DNA of 64,000 nucleotides from Thermoactinomyces sp. DSM 45891 (lineage in GTDB: Bacteria; Bacillota; Bacilli; Thermoactinomycetales; Thermoactinomycetaceae). Position numbers and translations under genes: made by a program. Below, one piece after another: positions 43,839 through 52,905 of the stretch. Position 1 is the stretch's first letter; every line of letters begins with the position of its first letter. The notes under the pieces were generated by a model. That model saw only the letters and a list, made by a program, of their open reading frames with translations, had not been told where the DNA came from and made no database searches. The stretch is taken from the NCBI RefSeq assembly GCF_900119485.1, contig NZ_FPJZ01000013.1, forward strand, positions 15,953 to 79,952, written 5' to 3'.

Positions 43839-45104
43839 ATGAAGAAATTATCTTCCCTCTTCTCAAACAGCCGTACTTTTCAGTCGGTTCTCATTCTGCT
43901 CATTGTCATGTGTACAAGCACCAGTCTCTATCTAATGGATAAATCAGTCACATCCTTTTTACTTTTACTTTTTTCTTTCTTACTCTTGTATTACACAACC
44001 TTTTCCAACTGGATCAAATGGAGTGCTGGTGCCTTCATTGCCTTTGCCGTCATTCCTGTTGCCGCTTCTGGAGGTCCTTCCCAGCAGGTTTATATGGAAG
44101 TCGCCGTCATGGCCGGCATCTACATCGCTATGGCACTCGGGTTAAATATCGTAGTCGGATTTGCAGGTTTACTCGATTTAGGATTTGTTGCCTTCTTCGC
44201 ACTTGGAGCTTATGTGTACGGGATTTTTGCCTCACCACAAGCACAAGCACTTTTTTCAGGTTCCTCTATTTTCCCACTAGGCGGAGAATCGTTCTGGCTC
44301 TTTATTATCGTAGGAGCACTGGTGGCAGCGTTATTTGGAATTATCTTGGGTATTCCCGTTTTGCGGGTAAAAGGGGATTATCTGGCCATTGTTACCTTAG
44401 GATTTGGTGAGATCATCCGCATTGTGTTTAATAACTTGGATAAGCCCGTCAATATTACCAACGGAGCACTCGGAATTTCTGGTATCCCCCAGCCCAAACT
44501 ATTTGGCTTCACATTTACACAAGCCTCTCACATCTACTTCTTGGTTTTGATCGTCTTGGGATTCGTCATCTACGCCGTTCGACGCTTTGAAGACTCCAAA
44601 TTAGGACGTTCGTGGAAAGCCATACGTGAAGACGAGATTGCTTCTCAAGCAATGGGAATTCCTCTGGTTAAAACTAAATTATGGGCCTTTGCCCTCGGTG
44701 CTTCCTTTTCCGGCATGATGGGTGTTCTCTTTGCCGCAAAAAATCAATTCGTCGATCCCACTAGTTTTACTCTGTTAGAATCTATCACCATCTTAGTTAT
44801 GGTCATCTTAGGCGGAATGGGAAGTGTCCCTGGCGTCATCTTAGGTGCCGCAATCATCTCCATCCTCAATCTACAAATTTTAACTGAGATTACCCTATTT
44901 CTCACCCAAAACCTGCACGTACCTGAGGTATTCTCTCCAGCTAAAATGCAACGTCTATTATTCGGCCTCGTCCTCGTTGGAATCGCTATATTCCGACCCC
45001 AAGGACTCATCCCGGCCAAAAACAAAACATACAAAATCGCTGATCTCAAAGCAAAACTCACACAGAAAAAAGGGAAATCCAAGGAAACAAGTACTTCCAT
45101 CTAA
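43839..45104 (+). CDS. livM: Branched-chain amino acid ABC transporter permease LivM
   Basis: The 421-residue second permease has an N-terminal extension of about three membrane segments, as LivM proteins do. The core follows: MAGIYIAMALGLNIVVGFAGLLDLGFVAFFALGAYVYG, LRVKGDYLAIVTLGFGEIIRIVFNN, SKLGRSWKAIREDEIASQAMGIPL, and VILGGMGSVPGVILGAAIISILN. AGGTG precedes ATG 43839, nine bases after the livH stop. Confidence 0.95.
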   Translation: MKKLSSLFSNSRTFQSVLILLIVMCTSTSLYLMDKSVTSFLLLLFSFLLLYYTTFSNWIKWSAGAFIAFAVIPVAASGGPSQQVYMEVAVMAGIYIAMALGLNIVVGFAGLLDLGFVAFFALGAYVYGIFASPQAQALFSGSSIFPLGGESFWLFIIVGALVAALFGIILGIPVLRVKGDYLAIVTLGFGEIIRIVFNNLDKPVNITNGALGISGIPQPKLFGFTFTQASHIYFLVLIVLGFVIYAVRRFEDSKLGRSWKAIREDEIASQAMGIPLVKTKLWAFALGASFSGMMGVLFAAKNQFVDPTSFTLLESITILVMVILGGMGSVPGVILGAAIISILNLQILTEITLFLTQNLHVPEVFSPAKMQRLLFGLVLVGIAIFRPQGLIPAKNKTYKIADLKAKLTQKKGKSKETSTSI

Positions 45105-45122
45105 TATTTGGAGGAATCAGTC

Positions 45123-45896
45123 ATGTCGATGTTAACTGCCACTAGCATTACCAAGCACTTCGGTGGCCTCACTGCTGTCAAAGATGTATCTATCAACTTT
45201 GAAAAAGGATCGATCACGGCCGTCATCGGACCCAACGGAGCAGGTAAAACGACATTTTTTAATATGATCACGGGTATCTACTCCCCTGACGGCGGAGAGA
45301 TTCATCTCGATCAAAAATCGATCACGGGCCTAAAGCCCAATTTCATCGCTGAAAAAGGGATTGCACGCACATTTCAAAACATCCGCTTATTTAAAGAGAT
45401 GAGTGTCCTCGAAAACGTAATGGTCGGCATGCATATCCACCTCAAAGCCAGCTTCCTCGGCACACTCTTTTCAACCCCTAAAGTTCGTGCCGAAGAAGAG
45501 CAAGCTCGCTGCGAAGCATATTCTCTTCTCGAATATGTCGGTCTAGCCGATTGGGTAAACCATCAAGCAAAAAACTTGCCCTACGGAGCACAACGCAAAT
45601 TAGAAGTTGCCCGAGCGTTAGCTACCTATCCCAAAGTTCTGCTTCTTGACGAACCTGCCGCCGGAATGAACCCAAAGGAGACCAATGAACTAACGGATCT
45701 CATCCTGCAAATCAGAGATGATAAGCAAATCACGATCATCCTCATCGAGCATGATATGAAACTCGTAATGAGAATCTCAGAACAAATCTATGTGTTAGAT
45801 CACGGTCAACTAATCGCTCAAGGTTTACCCGAAGAGATTCGAAACAACCCTAACGTAATCGAAGCTTACCTAGGGAAAAGCGCACTTTCAGTATAG
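45123..45896 (+). CDS. livG: Branched-chain amino acid ABC transporter ATPase LivG
   Basis: The 257-residue ABC ATPase has Walker A GPNGAGKTTF, Q-loop region GIARTFQNIRLF, signature-like LPYGAQRKLEVARAL, Walker B VLLLDEPAAGMNP and H-loop IEHDMKLVM. The signature reads YGAQ rather than SGGQ, which is normal for LivG. ATG 45123 follows GGAGG by eight bases. Confidence 0.95.
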   Translation: MSMLTATSITKHFGGLTAVKDVSINFEKGSITAVIGPNGAGKTTFFNMITGIYSPDGGEIHLDQKSITGLKPNFIAEKGIARTFQNIRLFKEMSVLENVMVGMHIHLKASFLGTLFSTPKVRAEEEQARCEAYSLLEYVGLADWVNHQAKNLPYGAQRKLEVARALATYPKVLLLDEPAAGMNPKETNELTDLILQIRDDKQITIILIEHDMKLVMRISEQIYVLDHGQLIAQGLPEEIRNNPNVIEAYLGKSALSV

Positions 45897-45918
45897 GAGA
45901 AACAGAAAGGAGACCCTT

Positions 45919-46623
45919 ATGAGTCTACTTCAACTACAAACCATTCGTTCCTTTTATGGACAGATAGAGGCATTACACGATATATCCCTACACGTCCTAC
46001 AGGGAGAAATTGTTACCTTGATCGGCTCCAATGGTGCTGGTAAATCAACTACCCTTAAAGCGATCTGTGGACAAGTGAAAACAACCGGAACCATTCTATT
46101 TGAAGAAAAGGAAATCCAAAGCCTTCCGCCCCACAACATTGCCGAACTAGGAATTGCTCATGTTCCTGAAGGGCGACGTATCTTTCCCGGGCTCACGGTA
46201 AAGGAAAACTTAGAAATGGGAGCCTTCCAAGTAAAAGATAAAAAGATAATAGCAGAACGGATGGAGCGAGTTTTTCAATACTTCCCGCGGGTAAGAGAAC
46301 GACTCTCTCAAAAAGGAGGAACGATGAGTGGGGGAGAACAACAAATGCTAGCCATCGGACGCGGACTTATGATGAATCCAAAAATCCTCCTACTCGATGA
46401 ACCCTCTATGGGCCTTGCCCCCGTCGTCGTCGAACAAATTTTTGAGATCATCCAGAAACTAAATCAAACCGGAATGACTATCCTCCTAGTCGAACAAAAT
46501 GCTTACCAAGCTCTACAAATCGCTGATCGTGGTTACGTCATCCAAACGGGTTCCATCGCCCTACAAGACCATGCTGATGCACTACTCGGAAATGAACAGA
46601 TCCGAGAGGCATACCTCGCTTAA
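45919..46623 (+). CDS. livF: Branched-chain amino acid ABC transporter ATPase LivF
   Basis: The 234-residue ABC ATPase has Walker A GSNGAGKSTTLKAICG, AHVPEGRRIFPGLTVKENLEMG, signature MSGGEQQMLAIGRGLM, Walker B ILLLDEPSMGLAP and H-region LLVEQNAYQAL (Q in place of the switch histidine, as usual in LivF). AAAGGAG precedes ATG 45919. It is the last gene of the operon. Confidence 0.95.
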   Translation: MSLLQLQTIRSFYGQIEALHDISLHVLQGEIVTLIGSNGAGKSTTLKAICGQVKTTGTILFEEKEIQSLPPHNIAELGIAHVPEGRRIFPGLTVKENLEMGAFQVKDKKIIAERMERVFQYFPRVRERLSQKGGTMSGGEQQMLAIGRGLMMNPKILLLDEPSMGLAPVVVEQIFEIIQKLNQTGMTILLVEQNAYQALQIADRGYVIQTGSIALQDHADALLGNEQIREAYLA

Positions 46624-46680
46624 AAACGCTCAAATAAAAAACTAGACTCTATGCAGGTCTAGTTTTTTATTTGAGCGTTA
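46624..46680. terminator. Bidirectional terminator between livF and the GH5 gene
   Basis: A perfect stem of more than 20 bp (from AACGCTCAAAT to its complement ATTTGAGCGTT, with an inner CTAGAC/GTCTAG helix) has A- and T-runs built in. It lies between convergent genes. Confidence 0.92.
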
Positions 46681-46703
46681 TCTCTTACATACGTGAGATC
46701 ATC

Positions 46704-48149
46704 TTACTTTGGTTTGATTTGAATCATATACTCGGATTGCTTTGGATCAGGAGTAATTTTAAGAATACGAGTGTGCTCATCCCAATCTATACTAGAATGT
46801 TTACCCGTATCGTTCTCAACAAGCTCCCAGCCTTGAGGATAATCCTCGAGGGGTATAAAAATATCTGTTGATCCTGTTACCTGTGCTTTTTTCTTCCATT
46901 TAACACTTAAGACCCGCTTTGTCGTATCGTAGTGCCAGTTGATTGGTTCCCCAGCGATAGCACGAGGATATGGTCTAGACAGATGAGAAGCCAGTTCATT
47001 TAGGTCCCCATCCTCATCATAAGGACCCCAACTACCGGGATCGCTTGACCAGTAAGCCCAGCTCCCACCTGATTGATCTATCATAGCTAAGACATCATCC
47101 ACATAATCCATCGCACCTGGACTTGTTATGTTTAGTCCAAACTCTCCCACAACAAAAGGAGTACGGTACTTAGCTATTTCGTCCTGACGAGAGTTTTTCC
47201 AATTATTCACGGCAAATCTTACTAGCTCCTTCGTAACCCCGGTATATCCTCCCCCTATTTCTAATGAAAGCGGATACAGATGTGGAGCATAAACCAATCT
47301 TGATTCCCCCTCTCTAGGATCTTGAAGAGACGGTAGCGTTGAGGGGAGACCTTGGTTCGGGCCAAAAGCTTGCGGTTCAAAGAAGATCCACCGCTTCTTA
47401 TCTATCTGACGAATCCCATTGATTACTCTCTCGTACATCGGCTTTAACTCAAGAGGCTCAAAAAAAGGCCATATTACTCTTCCGCCATAAGGTTCGTTCA
47501 TGAGATCATATCCAATGACAGCAGGATGATCTTTAAAACGATTTGCTACGTGCTTCCATGCTTTTACATAATGATCTTCTAATTCTGGATGTTTGTTCGT
47601 AACATTCCAAAAATGATCAAAGGCACGAATCACACCTGGCTGTAGATAAGTTAAAGCCCAAGGCGTTTGATATTCCACAGGTAATCCATCTGTATAAGTA
47701 GCCCAGGCAGGAGCTCCGTTCCCAGAGGTGGCTGGTCCATACAAATCCTGATGCATATCTAATAATACAAACATACCTTGATCTTGATACCATTTCACTC
47801 GCTCGGCAACACGATCTAGGTATTGTTCATTATATACACCCGGTTTCGGCTCGATATGGCTCCAAAAAATTAAGAAACGAACAAAGTTAAAACCTAGCAC
47901 TTTCGCTTCTCGTTCTACATCCTTTTGCTTCACCCAAGGCATGCCATCTACTGCATCTTTTGAACTACTAGCTGTATTTAAACCATGAAGGATTAAGGCT
48001 CTTCCTTGCTCATCTGTGATATAACGCATTTGATTCGATTGTGCCAGGACAGGCTCAATCTGGATAAAAAACATCGCTACTACCAACACCCAGATACTCA
48101 GGTAAGCAGAAATCCTCTTCAACCTCAGTCTACTCTTTTTTGACTTCAT
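46704..48149 (-). CDS. Secreted glycoside hydrolase family 5 enzyme, endoglycoceramidase-like
   Basis: The 481-residue product has a basic N-terminus and a signal helix ending VLA-QS (about residue 36). The TIM-barrel catalytic domain has ALILHGLNTASSSK, FNFVRFLIFWSHIEPKPGVYNEQYLDRV, LLDMHQDLYG, the acid/base YDLMNEPYGG (Glu219) and the nucleophile VVGEFGLN (Glu336). The C-terminal beta domain (about 400-481) and overall layout resemble bacterial endoglycoceramidases, which release glycan from glycosphingolipids; other GH5 subfamilies remain possible. It is transcribed alone and converges on livF. Confidence 0.85.
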   Translation of the reverse strand: MKSKKSRLRLKRISAYLSIWVLVVAMFFIQIEPVLAQSNQMRYITDEQGRALILHGLNTASSSKDAVDGMPWVKQKDVEREAKVLGFNFVRFLIFWSHIEPKPGVYNEQYLDRVAERVKWYQDQGMFVLLDMHQDLYGPATSGNGAPAWATYTDGLPVEYQTPWALTYLQPGVIRAFDHFWNVTNKHPELEDHYVKAWKHVANRFKDHPAVIGYDLMNEPYGGRVIWPFFEPLELKPMYERVINGIRQIDKKRWIFFEPQAFGPNQGLPSTLPSLQDPREGESRLVYAPHLYPLSLEIGGGYTGVTKELVRFAVNNWKNSRQDEIAKYRTPFVVGEFGLNITSPGAMDYVDDVLAMIDQSGGSWAYWSSDPGSWGPYDEDGDLNELASHLSRPYPRAIAGEPINWHYDTTKRVLSVKWKKKAQVTGSTDIFIPLEDYPQGWELVENDTGKHSSIDWDEHTRILKITPDPKQSEYMIQIKPK

Positions 48150-48396
48150 CTTTTGAACACCACTCTTTCTTCCATTAATTAATTTTTCAACATATTAAAA
48201 TACCTATCATTCTATTTATAGACCTATTTCTTGTTTTCCTCCCACCCACGTACATTTCGATCTTTCTTTGGTGTTTCTTTTAGGTATAACGGAATCTAGT
48301 AGTTAAAATACAATAGTTTTTATTTACTTTCATTATGTAAGTGACTTATGATTAAAGTTGTAACACTATATTCTATTTTACTAGGAGGTTGACCTT

Positions 48397-49692
48397 TTGG
48401 AAGGGGTCATAAGTAACTCACTATATTTGTTATTCGCTTTATTCCTCGTTTTCCTCAACGGATTCTTCGTTGCTGCTGAGTTTGCTATCGTGAAAGTTCG
48501 AAGCACTCGGATTGCTCAAGTAGGCCATCGACGAGGTAGACTTGCGCAAAAGGTGCTTGCTAACCTAGATGCATATTTATCAGCAACACAACTAGGCATT
48601 ACTCTCGCTTCTCTTGGGCTTGGTTGGGTAGCCGAACCGGCTATTGCTAGACTTCTAAAACCCATGCTCGTACTTTTCCAAACACCCGAATGGTTAATTC
48701 ACACAATCTCGGTGGCTATCGGTTTCCTAATCGTTACCTTCTTACACATTGTAGTAGGTGAGATGGCACCGAAGACACTAGCGATTCGTCAAGCTGAAAA
48801 AGTTACCCTATGGATCGCTCCGCCGCTACACTTGTTTTACTCTATCTTTCGGCCGTTTATTTTTGTTCTCAACGGTTCGGCCAACTGGCTCTTACGCGCA
48901 TGCGGTATTGAGATGAATGATCATCACTCTGCCCACACTGAAGAAGAGATTCGCTTGGTTCTCCAGCAGAGCCATAAGAGCGGTTATATTGATAAAACAG
49001 AGATGCAGTTATTTGACAATGTATTCGACTTTACTGAGCGGATTGCTCGTGAAGTGATGATCTCCCGAACCCAGATGACTTGTATCTACTCGGAAGATGA
49101 TTTTGCTACAAACCTAGATATTATTGTCAACTCGACACATACTCGATTCCCAATCTGTGAACAGGACAAAGATCAGATTATCGGGATTATCCATATACGA
49201 GATGTATTTGAAGCATTAGCTAAGGGGAAACAACCAACGTTAAAAGATTTGTCTAGGCCCGTCTCCTTCGTCCCAGAAACAATGGAGATTAAGGATGTTA
49301 TGTTTACCTTACAAAAAAATCGCGTGGGGATGGCCATCGTTGTCGATGAATTTGGTGGTACATCAGGGATTATCACATTAGAGGACATCATGGAAGAGAT
49401 TTTCGGGGAGATTCAAGATGAATTTGACCAAGAACTACCCCTATTCCGTAGTACTGGTTCACATACATCCATTGATGCGCGCTTGCTATTAGAAGATGTA
49501 AATAGGCACTTTAAACTAAAATTAGTAGATGAAGATAATGATACAATTGGTGGATGGCTTTTCTCTCAACTACAAGCTATTCCGAACACCGGAGATTCGT
49601 ATGATGCCTTTGGATATACGTTTGAAGTAGAAGCGATTGAAAATCGTAGGATCTCGCGTATTATGGTAAAAAAGTCACCTGCCGACACATAA
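48397..49692 (+). CDS. CNNM/HlyC-CorC family transporter with CBS pair
   Basis: The 431-residue product has an N-terminal CNNM membrane domain (about 1-190: FLNGFFVAAEFAIVKVRSTRI, ATQLGITLASLGLGWVAEPA, VVGEMAPKTLAIRQAEK). A CBS pair (about 205-335) has ISRTQMTCIYSEDD and AIVVDEFGGTSGIITLEDIMEEIFGEIQDEFD. A C-terminal CorC/HlyC domain follows (about 350-425). Family members handle Mg2+ or Na+ efflux rather than haemolysis. The start is TTG 48397 behind AGGAGG. It is a single-gene unit with its own terminator. Confidence 0.92.
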   Translation: MEGVISNSLYLLFALFLVFLNGFFVAAEFAIVKVRSTRIAQVGHRRGRLAQKVLANLDAYLSATQLGITLASLGLGWVAEPAIARLLKPMLVLFQTPEWLIHTISVAIGFLIVTFLHIVVGEMAPKTLAIRQAEKVTLWIAPPLHLFYSIFRPFIFVLNGSANWLLRACGIEMNDHHSAHTEEEIRLVLQQSHKSGYIDKTEMQLFDNVFDFTERIAREVMISRTQMTCIYSEDDFATNLDIIVNSTHTRFPICEQDKDQIIGIIHIRDVFEALAKGKQPTLKDLSRPVSFVPETMEIKDVMFTLQKNRVGMAIVVDEFGGTSGIITLEDIMEEIFGEIQDEFDQELPLFRSTGSHTSIDARLLLEDVNRHFKLKLVDEDNDTIGGWLFSQLQAIPNTGDSYDAFGYTFEVEAIENRRISRIMVKKSPADT

Positions 49693-49708
49693 TCGTGATT
49701 CGAATCAA

Positions 49709-49746
49709 ACTAGAAGCCCTTCAGTTACTTTCTGAGGGGTTTTTCT
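49709..49746 (+). terminator. Terminator of the CNNM gene
   Basis: An AAGCCCTTCAG stem with CTGAGGGGTTTTT and a seven-base loop lies directly after the stop. Confidence 0.82.
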
Positions 49747-49775
49747 ATGTGAATCAGGGCTGATTAACCCAGCCC

Positions 49776-50705
49776 CTATTTCCCACCCAGCATAGCCGCT
49801 CCTAGGATCGCACCTCTCTCAAGTAATAGAGCTGGAACGATTTCAAATGTACCTTTATAAACAGGCATTGTTTCTCGCTCTACTTGTTCGTGTAACAAGT
49901 CAAAAAATCGTGCACCTGCTTTCGAGACTCCGCCACCTACTACAATGCGCTCCGGATTGAAGATATGAATGTAGTTAGCAAAGCCAATTCCTAAATAGCG
50001 AATTACATTTTCAATAATCTCGTCTGCGGTGGAATCTCCTGCTTCCCAAGCCTGAAATACATCTTCGGAACGTACCTCTCGTTTTTGTTTATTGGCATAC
50101 TGGAAAAAAAGAGCTTGTGGATTCGCTTCTTTAGCCCAGCGAGCGATAGCTGTTCCCGAGGCGACGGCCTCTAGGCAACCTTTTCGTCCACACCCACATG
50201 CAAAACCTTCAGGATCAACAACCATATGACCGAGTTCACCAGCAAAGCCCTGCTTGCCTTGAATCGTCTGCCCATTTAGTATAATCCCACCACCAATACC
50301 TGTACTGATTGTAACGAAAATGAGTGAGTCAGCATCCTTACCTGATCCAAAATGATACTCTCCCCAAGTAGCCGCATTAGCATCGTTGTCAACATGGACA
50401 GAAACCCCAAACTCTTTCTCTAATCTCTCGGCAAGCGGAAACCCATCCAGACTCGGAATATTAGATAAGGTTAAGATCGTTCCCGTGTGAGGGTCTGTTA
50501 ATCCTGGGACAGCTACTCCAATCCCATGAATGGGCTCCTCACCACTTGCACGCATAATCACTTGCTTAATCCGCCCATACACACCCTCAACCCCTTCACG
50601 GGCGCGTGTTTCCATGCGAGTCTCATTTGTGATGTGTCCACTTTCATCGACACACGCAGCAGCTATCTTTGTCCCGCCTAAATCCACACCTATATAGCGT
50701 TTCAT
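49776..50705 (-). CDS. glcK: ROK family glucokinase
   Basis: The 309-residue product phosphorylates glucose at C6. It has IGVDLGGTKIAAACVDESG (phosphate loop), VHVDNDANAATWGEYHFGSGK (catalytic Asp within NDANA), STGIGGGIILNGQ, GELGHMVVDPEGFACGCGRKGCLEAVASG with the ROK CxCGxxGCxE zinc motif, and a C-terminal GGGVSKAG. It lacks a DNA-binding domain, so it is a kinase and not a ROK repressor. The ribosome site is weak. Confidence 0.92.
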   Translation of the reverse strand: MKRYIGVDLGGTKIAAACVDESGHITNETRMETRAREGVEGVYGRIKQVIMRASGEEPIHGIGVAVPGLTDPHTGTILTLSNIPSLDGFPLAERLEKEFGVSVHVDNDANAATWGEYHFGSGKDADSLIFVTISTGIGGGIILNGQTIQGKQGFAGELGHMVVDPEGFACGCGRKGCLEAVASGTAIARWAKEANPQALFFQYANKQKREVRSEDVFQAWEAGDSTADEIIENVIRYLGIGFANYIHIFNPERIVVGGGVSKAGARFFDLLHEQVERETMPVYKGTFEIVPALLLERGAILGAAMLGGK

Positions 50706-50732
50706 CCATCATCACCCAGATTCTTATATATT

Positions 50733-50775
50733 GATAAGAAAAAACCAGCATCCACAAATGTAAGTGCTGGTTTCC
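50733..50775 (-). terminator. Terminator of the HU gene
   Basis: On the minus strand AAACCAGCA and TGCTGGTTT form a stem and run into TTTTTCTT, 16 bases after the HU stop. Confidence 0.8.
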
Positions 50776-50790
50776 TCTATGTACTCCAAA

Positions 50791-51066
50791 TTAAGCGTTA
50801 ACTTCGTCTTTTAACTGCTTACCTGGTTTGAATGCTGGTACTTTTGTAGCTGGAATTTCAATTTCTTCTCCAGTTTGCGGATTGCGGCCTTTACGAGCTG
50901 CACGATCGCGCACTTCAAAGTTACCAAAGCCAATCAGTTGAACCTTCTCACCCGTTGCTAGAGCATCTGTAATCGCATTCAATGTAGCATCTACAGCAAG
51001 ACCAGCATCTTTCTTCGTCAGCTGAGCAACTTCTGCAACTTTATTGATCAATTCGGTTTTGTTCAA
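50791..51066 (-). CDS. hbs: DNA-binding protein HU
   Basis: The 91-residue nucleoid protein begins with NKTELINKVAEVAQLTKKDAG and has the arm motif GFGNFEVRDRAARKGRNPQTGEEIEIPATKVPAFKPGK, the HU/IHF signature. The start is TTG 51066, six bases after AGGAGGG; the longer ATG at 51084 precedes that site. It is single-copy here, with its own terminator. Confidence 0.96.
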   Translation of the reverse strand: MNKTELINKVAEVAQLTKKDAGLAVDATLNAITDALATGEKVQLIGFGNFEVRDRAARKGRNPQTGEEIEIPATKVPAFKPGKQLKDEVNA

Positions 51067-51153
51067 GCTTAACCCTCCTAACAATCAAGGACAGCCTTAT
51101 CTTACAAGGCATTTCTCCTATCATACCTATATTAGCTAGATTTGTTCAGCCAT

Positions 51154-51300
51154 TCAAGATTTATTTTTAAATAAATATAGAAGAAGCACACCAAGCATCA
51201 CAAATATCGCTAGTGCAGCAAACGTTAACTTCAGCAACTTCCCGACCACGAGAAAGAAGAGGACTGCCAATCCTGCTACATACCATCTACGTTTTTCCAT
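51154..51300 (-). CDS. Small membrane protein, 48 residues
   Basis: GGTGGGG lies five bases before ATG 51300. The product is a basic N-terminus (MEKRRW) followed by two closely spaced hydrophobic segments (residues 7-23 and 27-43) and a KNKS end. The frame is open further upstream to 51552, but that part overlaps the kinase start on the other strand and lacks a ribosome site. I do not recognise the family. Confidence 0.6.
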   Translation of the reverse strand: MEKRRWYVAGLAVLFFLVVGKLLKLTFAALAIFVMLGVLLLYLFKNKS

Positions 51301-51485
51301 ACGATCCCCACCATAAAAAAGTAATTTAAGCCCATTTAGCGTGTCCTTTCTGTTAACAAGAAGGAAAAAAACTTGTAACACGACGGTTTTTTCGGAATAA
51401 TAGATGTGTACCTTCCCATTTAATGATGCTAATTTTATTATAAGATAGATGATAAGCCATCCGATTTCAGAAAAAGGTGATGCCG

Positions 51486-52610
51486 ATGGAAGGAAGGCTA
51501 CTAGCTGAGCGATATCAAATACATCATATCCTCGGTACTGGTGGGATGGCAACTGTATACAAAGCCTATGACAAGGTTCAAGATCGCCCGGTTGCGATCA
51601 AGATTATGAATCAGCGTCTTATTTATGATCATGAGTACGTCAGACGCTTTGTATGGGAGGCACAAGCCACTGGCCGATTGTCCCATCCAAACATTGTTAA
51701 TTTGTATGATGCCGGTCAAGAAGGTCCTCTCTATTACATGGTAATGGAGTATGTAGAAGGACAGGCACTACGGCAACTGATTCAGTCCAAGAAACGACTA
51801 AGTGCGAAAGAAGCTATACAGATTGCGATTCAAATTTGTAGCGGCCTTCAACATGCACACAACCATGGCATCATTCACCGCGATATCAAGCCACATAATA
51901 TCATGTGCACACCCGGAGGACGATATAAGGTAGCTGACTTTGGCATTGCACGCCTATTACGCAACACGAATAATCTTACCAAGACCGGAACGATCATGGG
52001 CTCCATCCACTACTTCTCTCCTGAACAGGCACGAGGTCATGTAATCGGATTCCCTTCTGATCTATATTCACTTGGTATTGTTATGTATGAGATGGTCACA
52101 GGTAAGGTCCCGTTCCACGCAGAGGAGGATATTGCAATCGTGTTAAAGCATATCCAAACCCCCGTACCCGACCCCCGTAAGATCAACCCAGACATCCCAG
52201 CTGAGTTCACTCAAGTGTTGCGCAAATCAATGGAAAAAGATCCTAAAAAGCGTTTCCAAACAGCTGAAGAAATGAAGAAAGCACTTCAATCAGCTCTGCA
52301 CGCTACATCCAAGGAAAAAAATCCGACTAGCAGAAGATCAGAGAGCCTTACCAAGACGAGGTCAAACTCAAGGGCCTTCTCTCTTTCAAATGCAGATCGC
52401 TCTCGCTCCAATGCTCAGGCTCAGCAGAGAACGAAATTAGAACTGAGAAGAAAACGCACAGATGATGCTACTAAGAAAAAATGGATTTATCTAATCAGTG
52501 CAATTGCTATCATGATCCTATTTGGGCTTTTATTGCATTCATGCCTAAATAGCAATAACCAAGAAAGTAACCAGTCAATCGAACAAACAAAACGAACTCT
52601 AGTGAGGTAA
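51486..52610 (+). CDS. Membrane-anchored Ser/Thr protein kinase without PASTA domains
   Basis: The 374-residue product has a full Hanks-type kinase domain at residues 8-270: glycine loop ILGTGGMATVYKAYD, AIKIMN, catalytic HRDIKPHNIM, VADFGIARL and the activation segment GTIMGSIHYFSPEQA. A basic, Ser/Arg/Lys-rich linker follows, then one membrane segment near the C-terminus (about 336-354) and a short tail. It lacks the extracellular PASTA repeats of PrkC/PknB, so it probably does not sense muropeptides in the same way. ATG 51486 follows AAAAGGTG; in-frame GTG 51477 and ATG 51480 are less well placed. Confidence 0.93.
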   Translation: MEGRLLAERYQIHHILGTGGMATVYKAYDKVQDRPVAIKIMNQRLIYDHEYVRRFVWEAQATGRLSHPNIVNLYDAGQEGPLYYMVMEYVEGQALRQLIQSKKRLSAKEAIQIAIQICSGLQHAHNHGIIHRDIKPHNIMCTPGGRYKVADFGIARLLRNTNNLTKTGTIMGSIHYFSPEQARGHVIGFPSDLYSLGIVMYEMVTGKVPFHAEEDIAIVLKHIQTPVPDPRKINPDIPAEFTQVLRKSMEKDPKKRFQTAEEMKKALQSALHATSKEKNPTSRRSESLTKTRSNSRAFSLSNADRSRSNAQAQQRTKLELRRKRTDDATKKKWIYLISAIAIMILFGLLLHSCLNSNNQESNQSIEQTKRTLVR

Positions 52611-52640
52611 ACTCCATTCACTAGGGTTCGTTTTGTTTCT
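52587..52640 (+). terminator. Terminator of the kinase gene
   Basis: AAACGAACTCTAGTGA pairs with TCACTAGGGTTCGTTT (one bulge) around the stop codon and ends in TTTTGTTTC. Confidence 0.82.
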
Positions 52641-52664
52641 ATCTATCCTAAACCAACAAAAAAC

Positions 52665-52697
52665 AGAAACGAAATTTTCTCGTTTCTGTAGATAGTC
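52665..52697 (-). terminator. Terminator of the bacteriocin-like operon
   Basis: On the minus strand ACAGAAACGA and TCGTTTCTGT form a 10-bp perfect stem followed by TTTTTTG, 20 bases after the last small gene. It marks the end of the unit that begins near 55712. Confidence 0.85.
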
Positions 52698-52716
52698 TAT
52701 CATTTTTCTTTGTCTT

Positions 52717-52887
52717 CTACTTCTTAGCACCCAATGAAAGTACTATTTTGAGAACTAAACCAATAGCTGCACATATAAAAAACCAATTTGAATATGGTTG
52801 TAGTTCTGTAATTACGTATCTAGACAGTAAATACGACACAAATGAAAGCACTAAAATAACTTCCGCTATACGGGTCATTTTTTTCAT
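52717..52887 (-). CDS. Small two-helix membrane protein, candidate immunity protein
   Basis: AAGGAGTGG lies 6-7 bases before ATG 52887. The 56-residue product (MKKMTRIAEVILVLSFVS...) has two hydrophobic segments (about residues 7-22 and 34-51), joined by a short polar loop, and a basic GAKK end. It starts 18 bases after the permease stop and is followed by the operon terminator, so it belongs to the same transcript. Small two-helix membrane proteins of this kind serve as immunity factors in leaderless bacteriocin clusters; that role is inferred from position. Confidence 0.7.
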   Translation of the reverse strand: MKKMTRIAEVILVLSFVSYLLSRYVITELQPYSNWFFICAAIGLVLKIVLSLGAKK

Positions 52888-52905
52888 TCTAACCACTCCT
52901 TCTCA

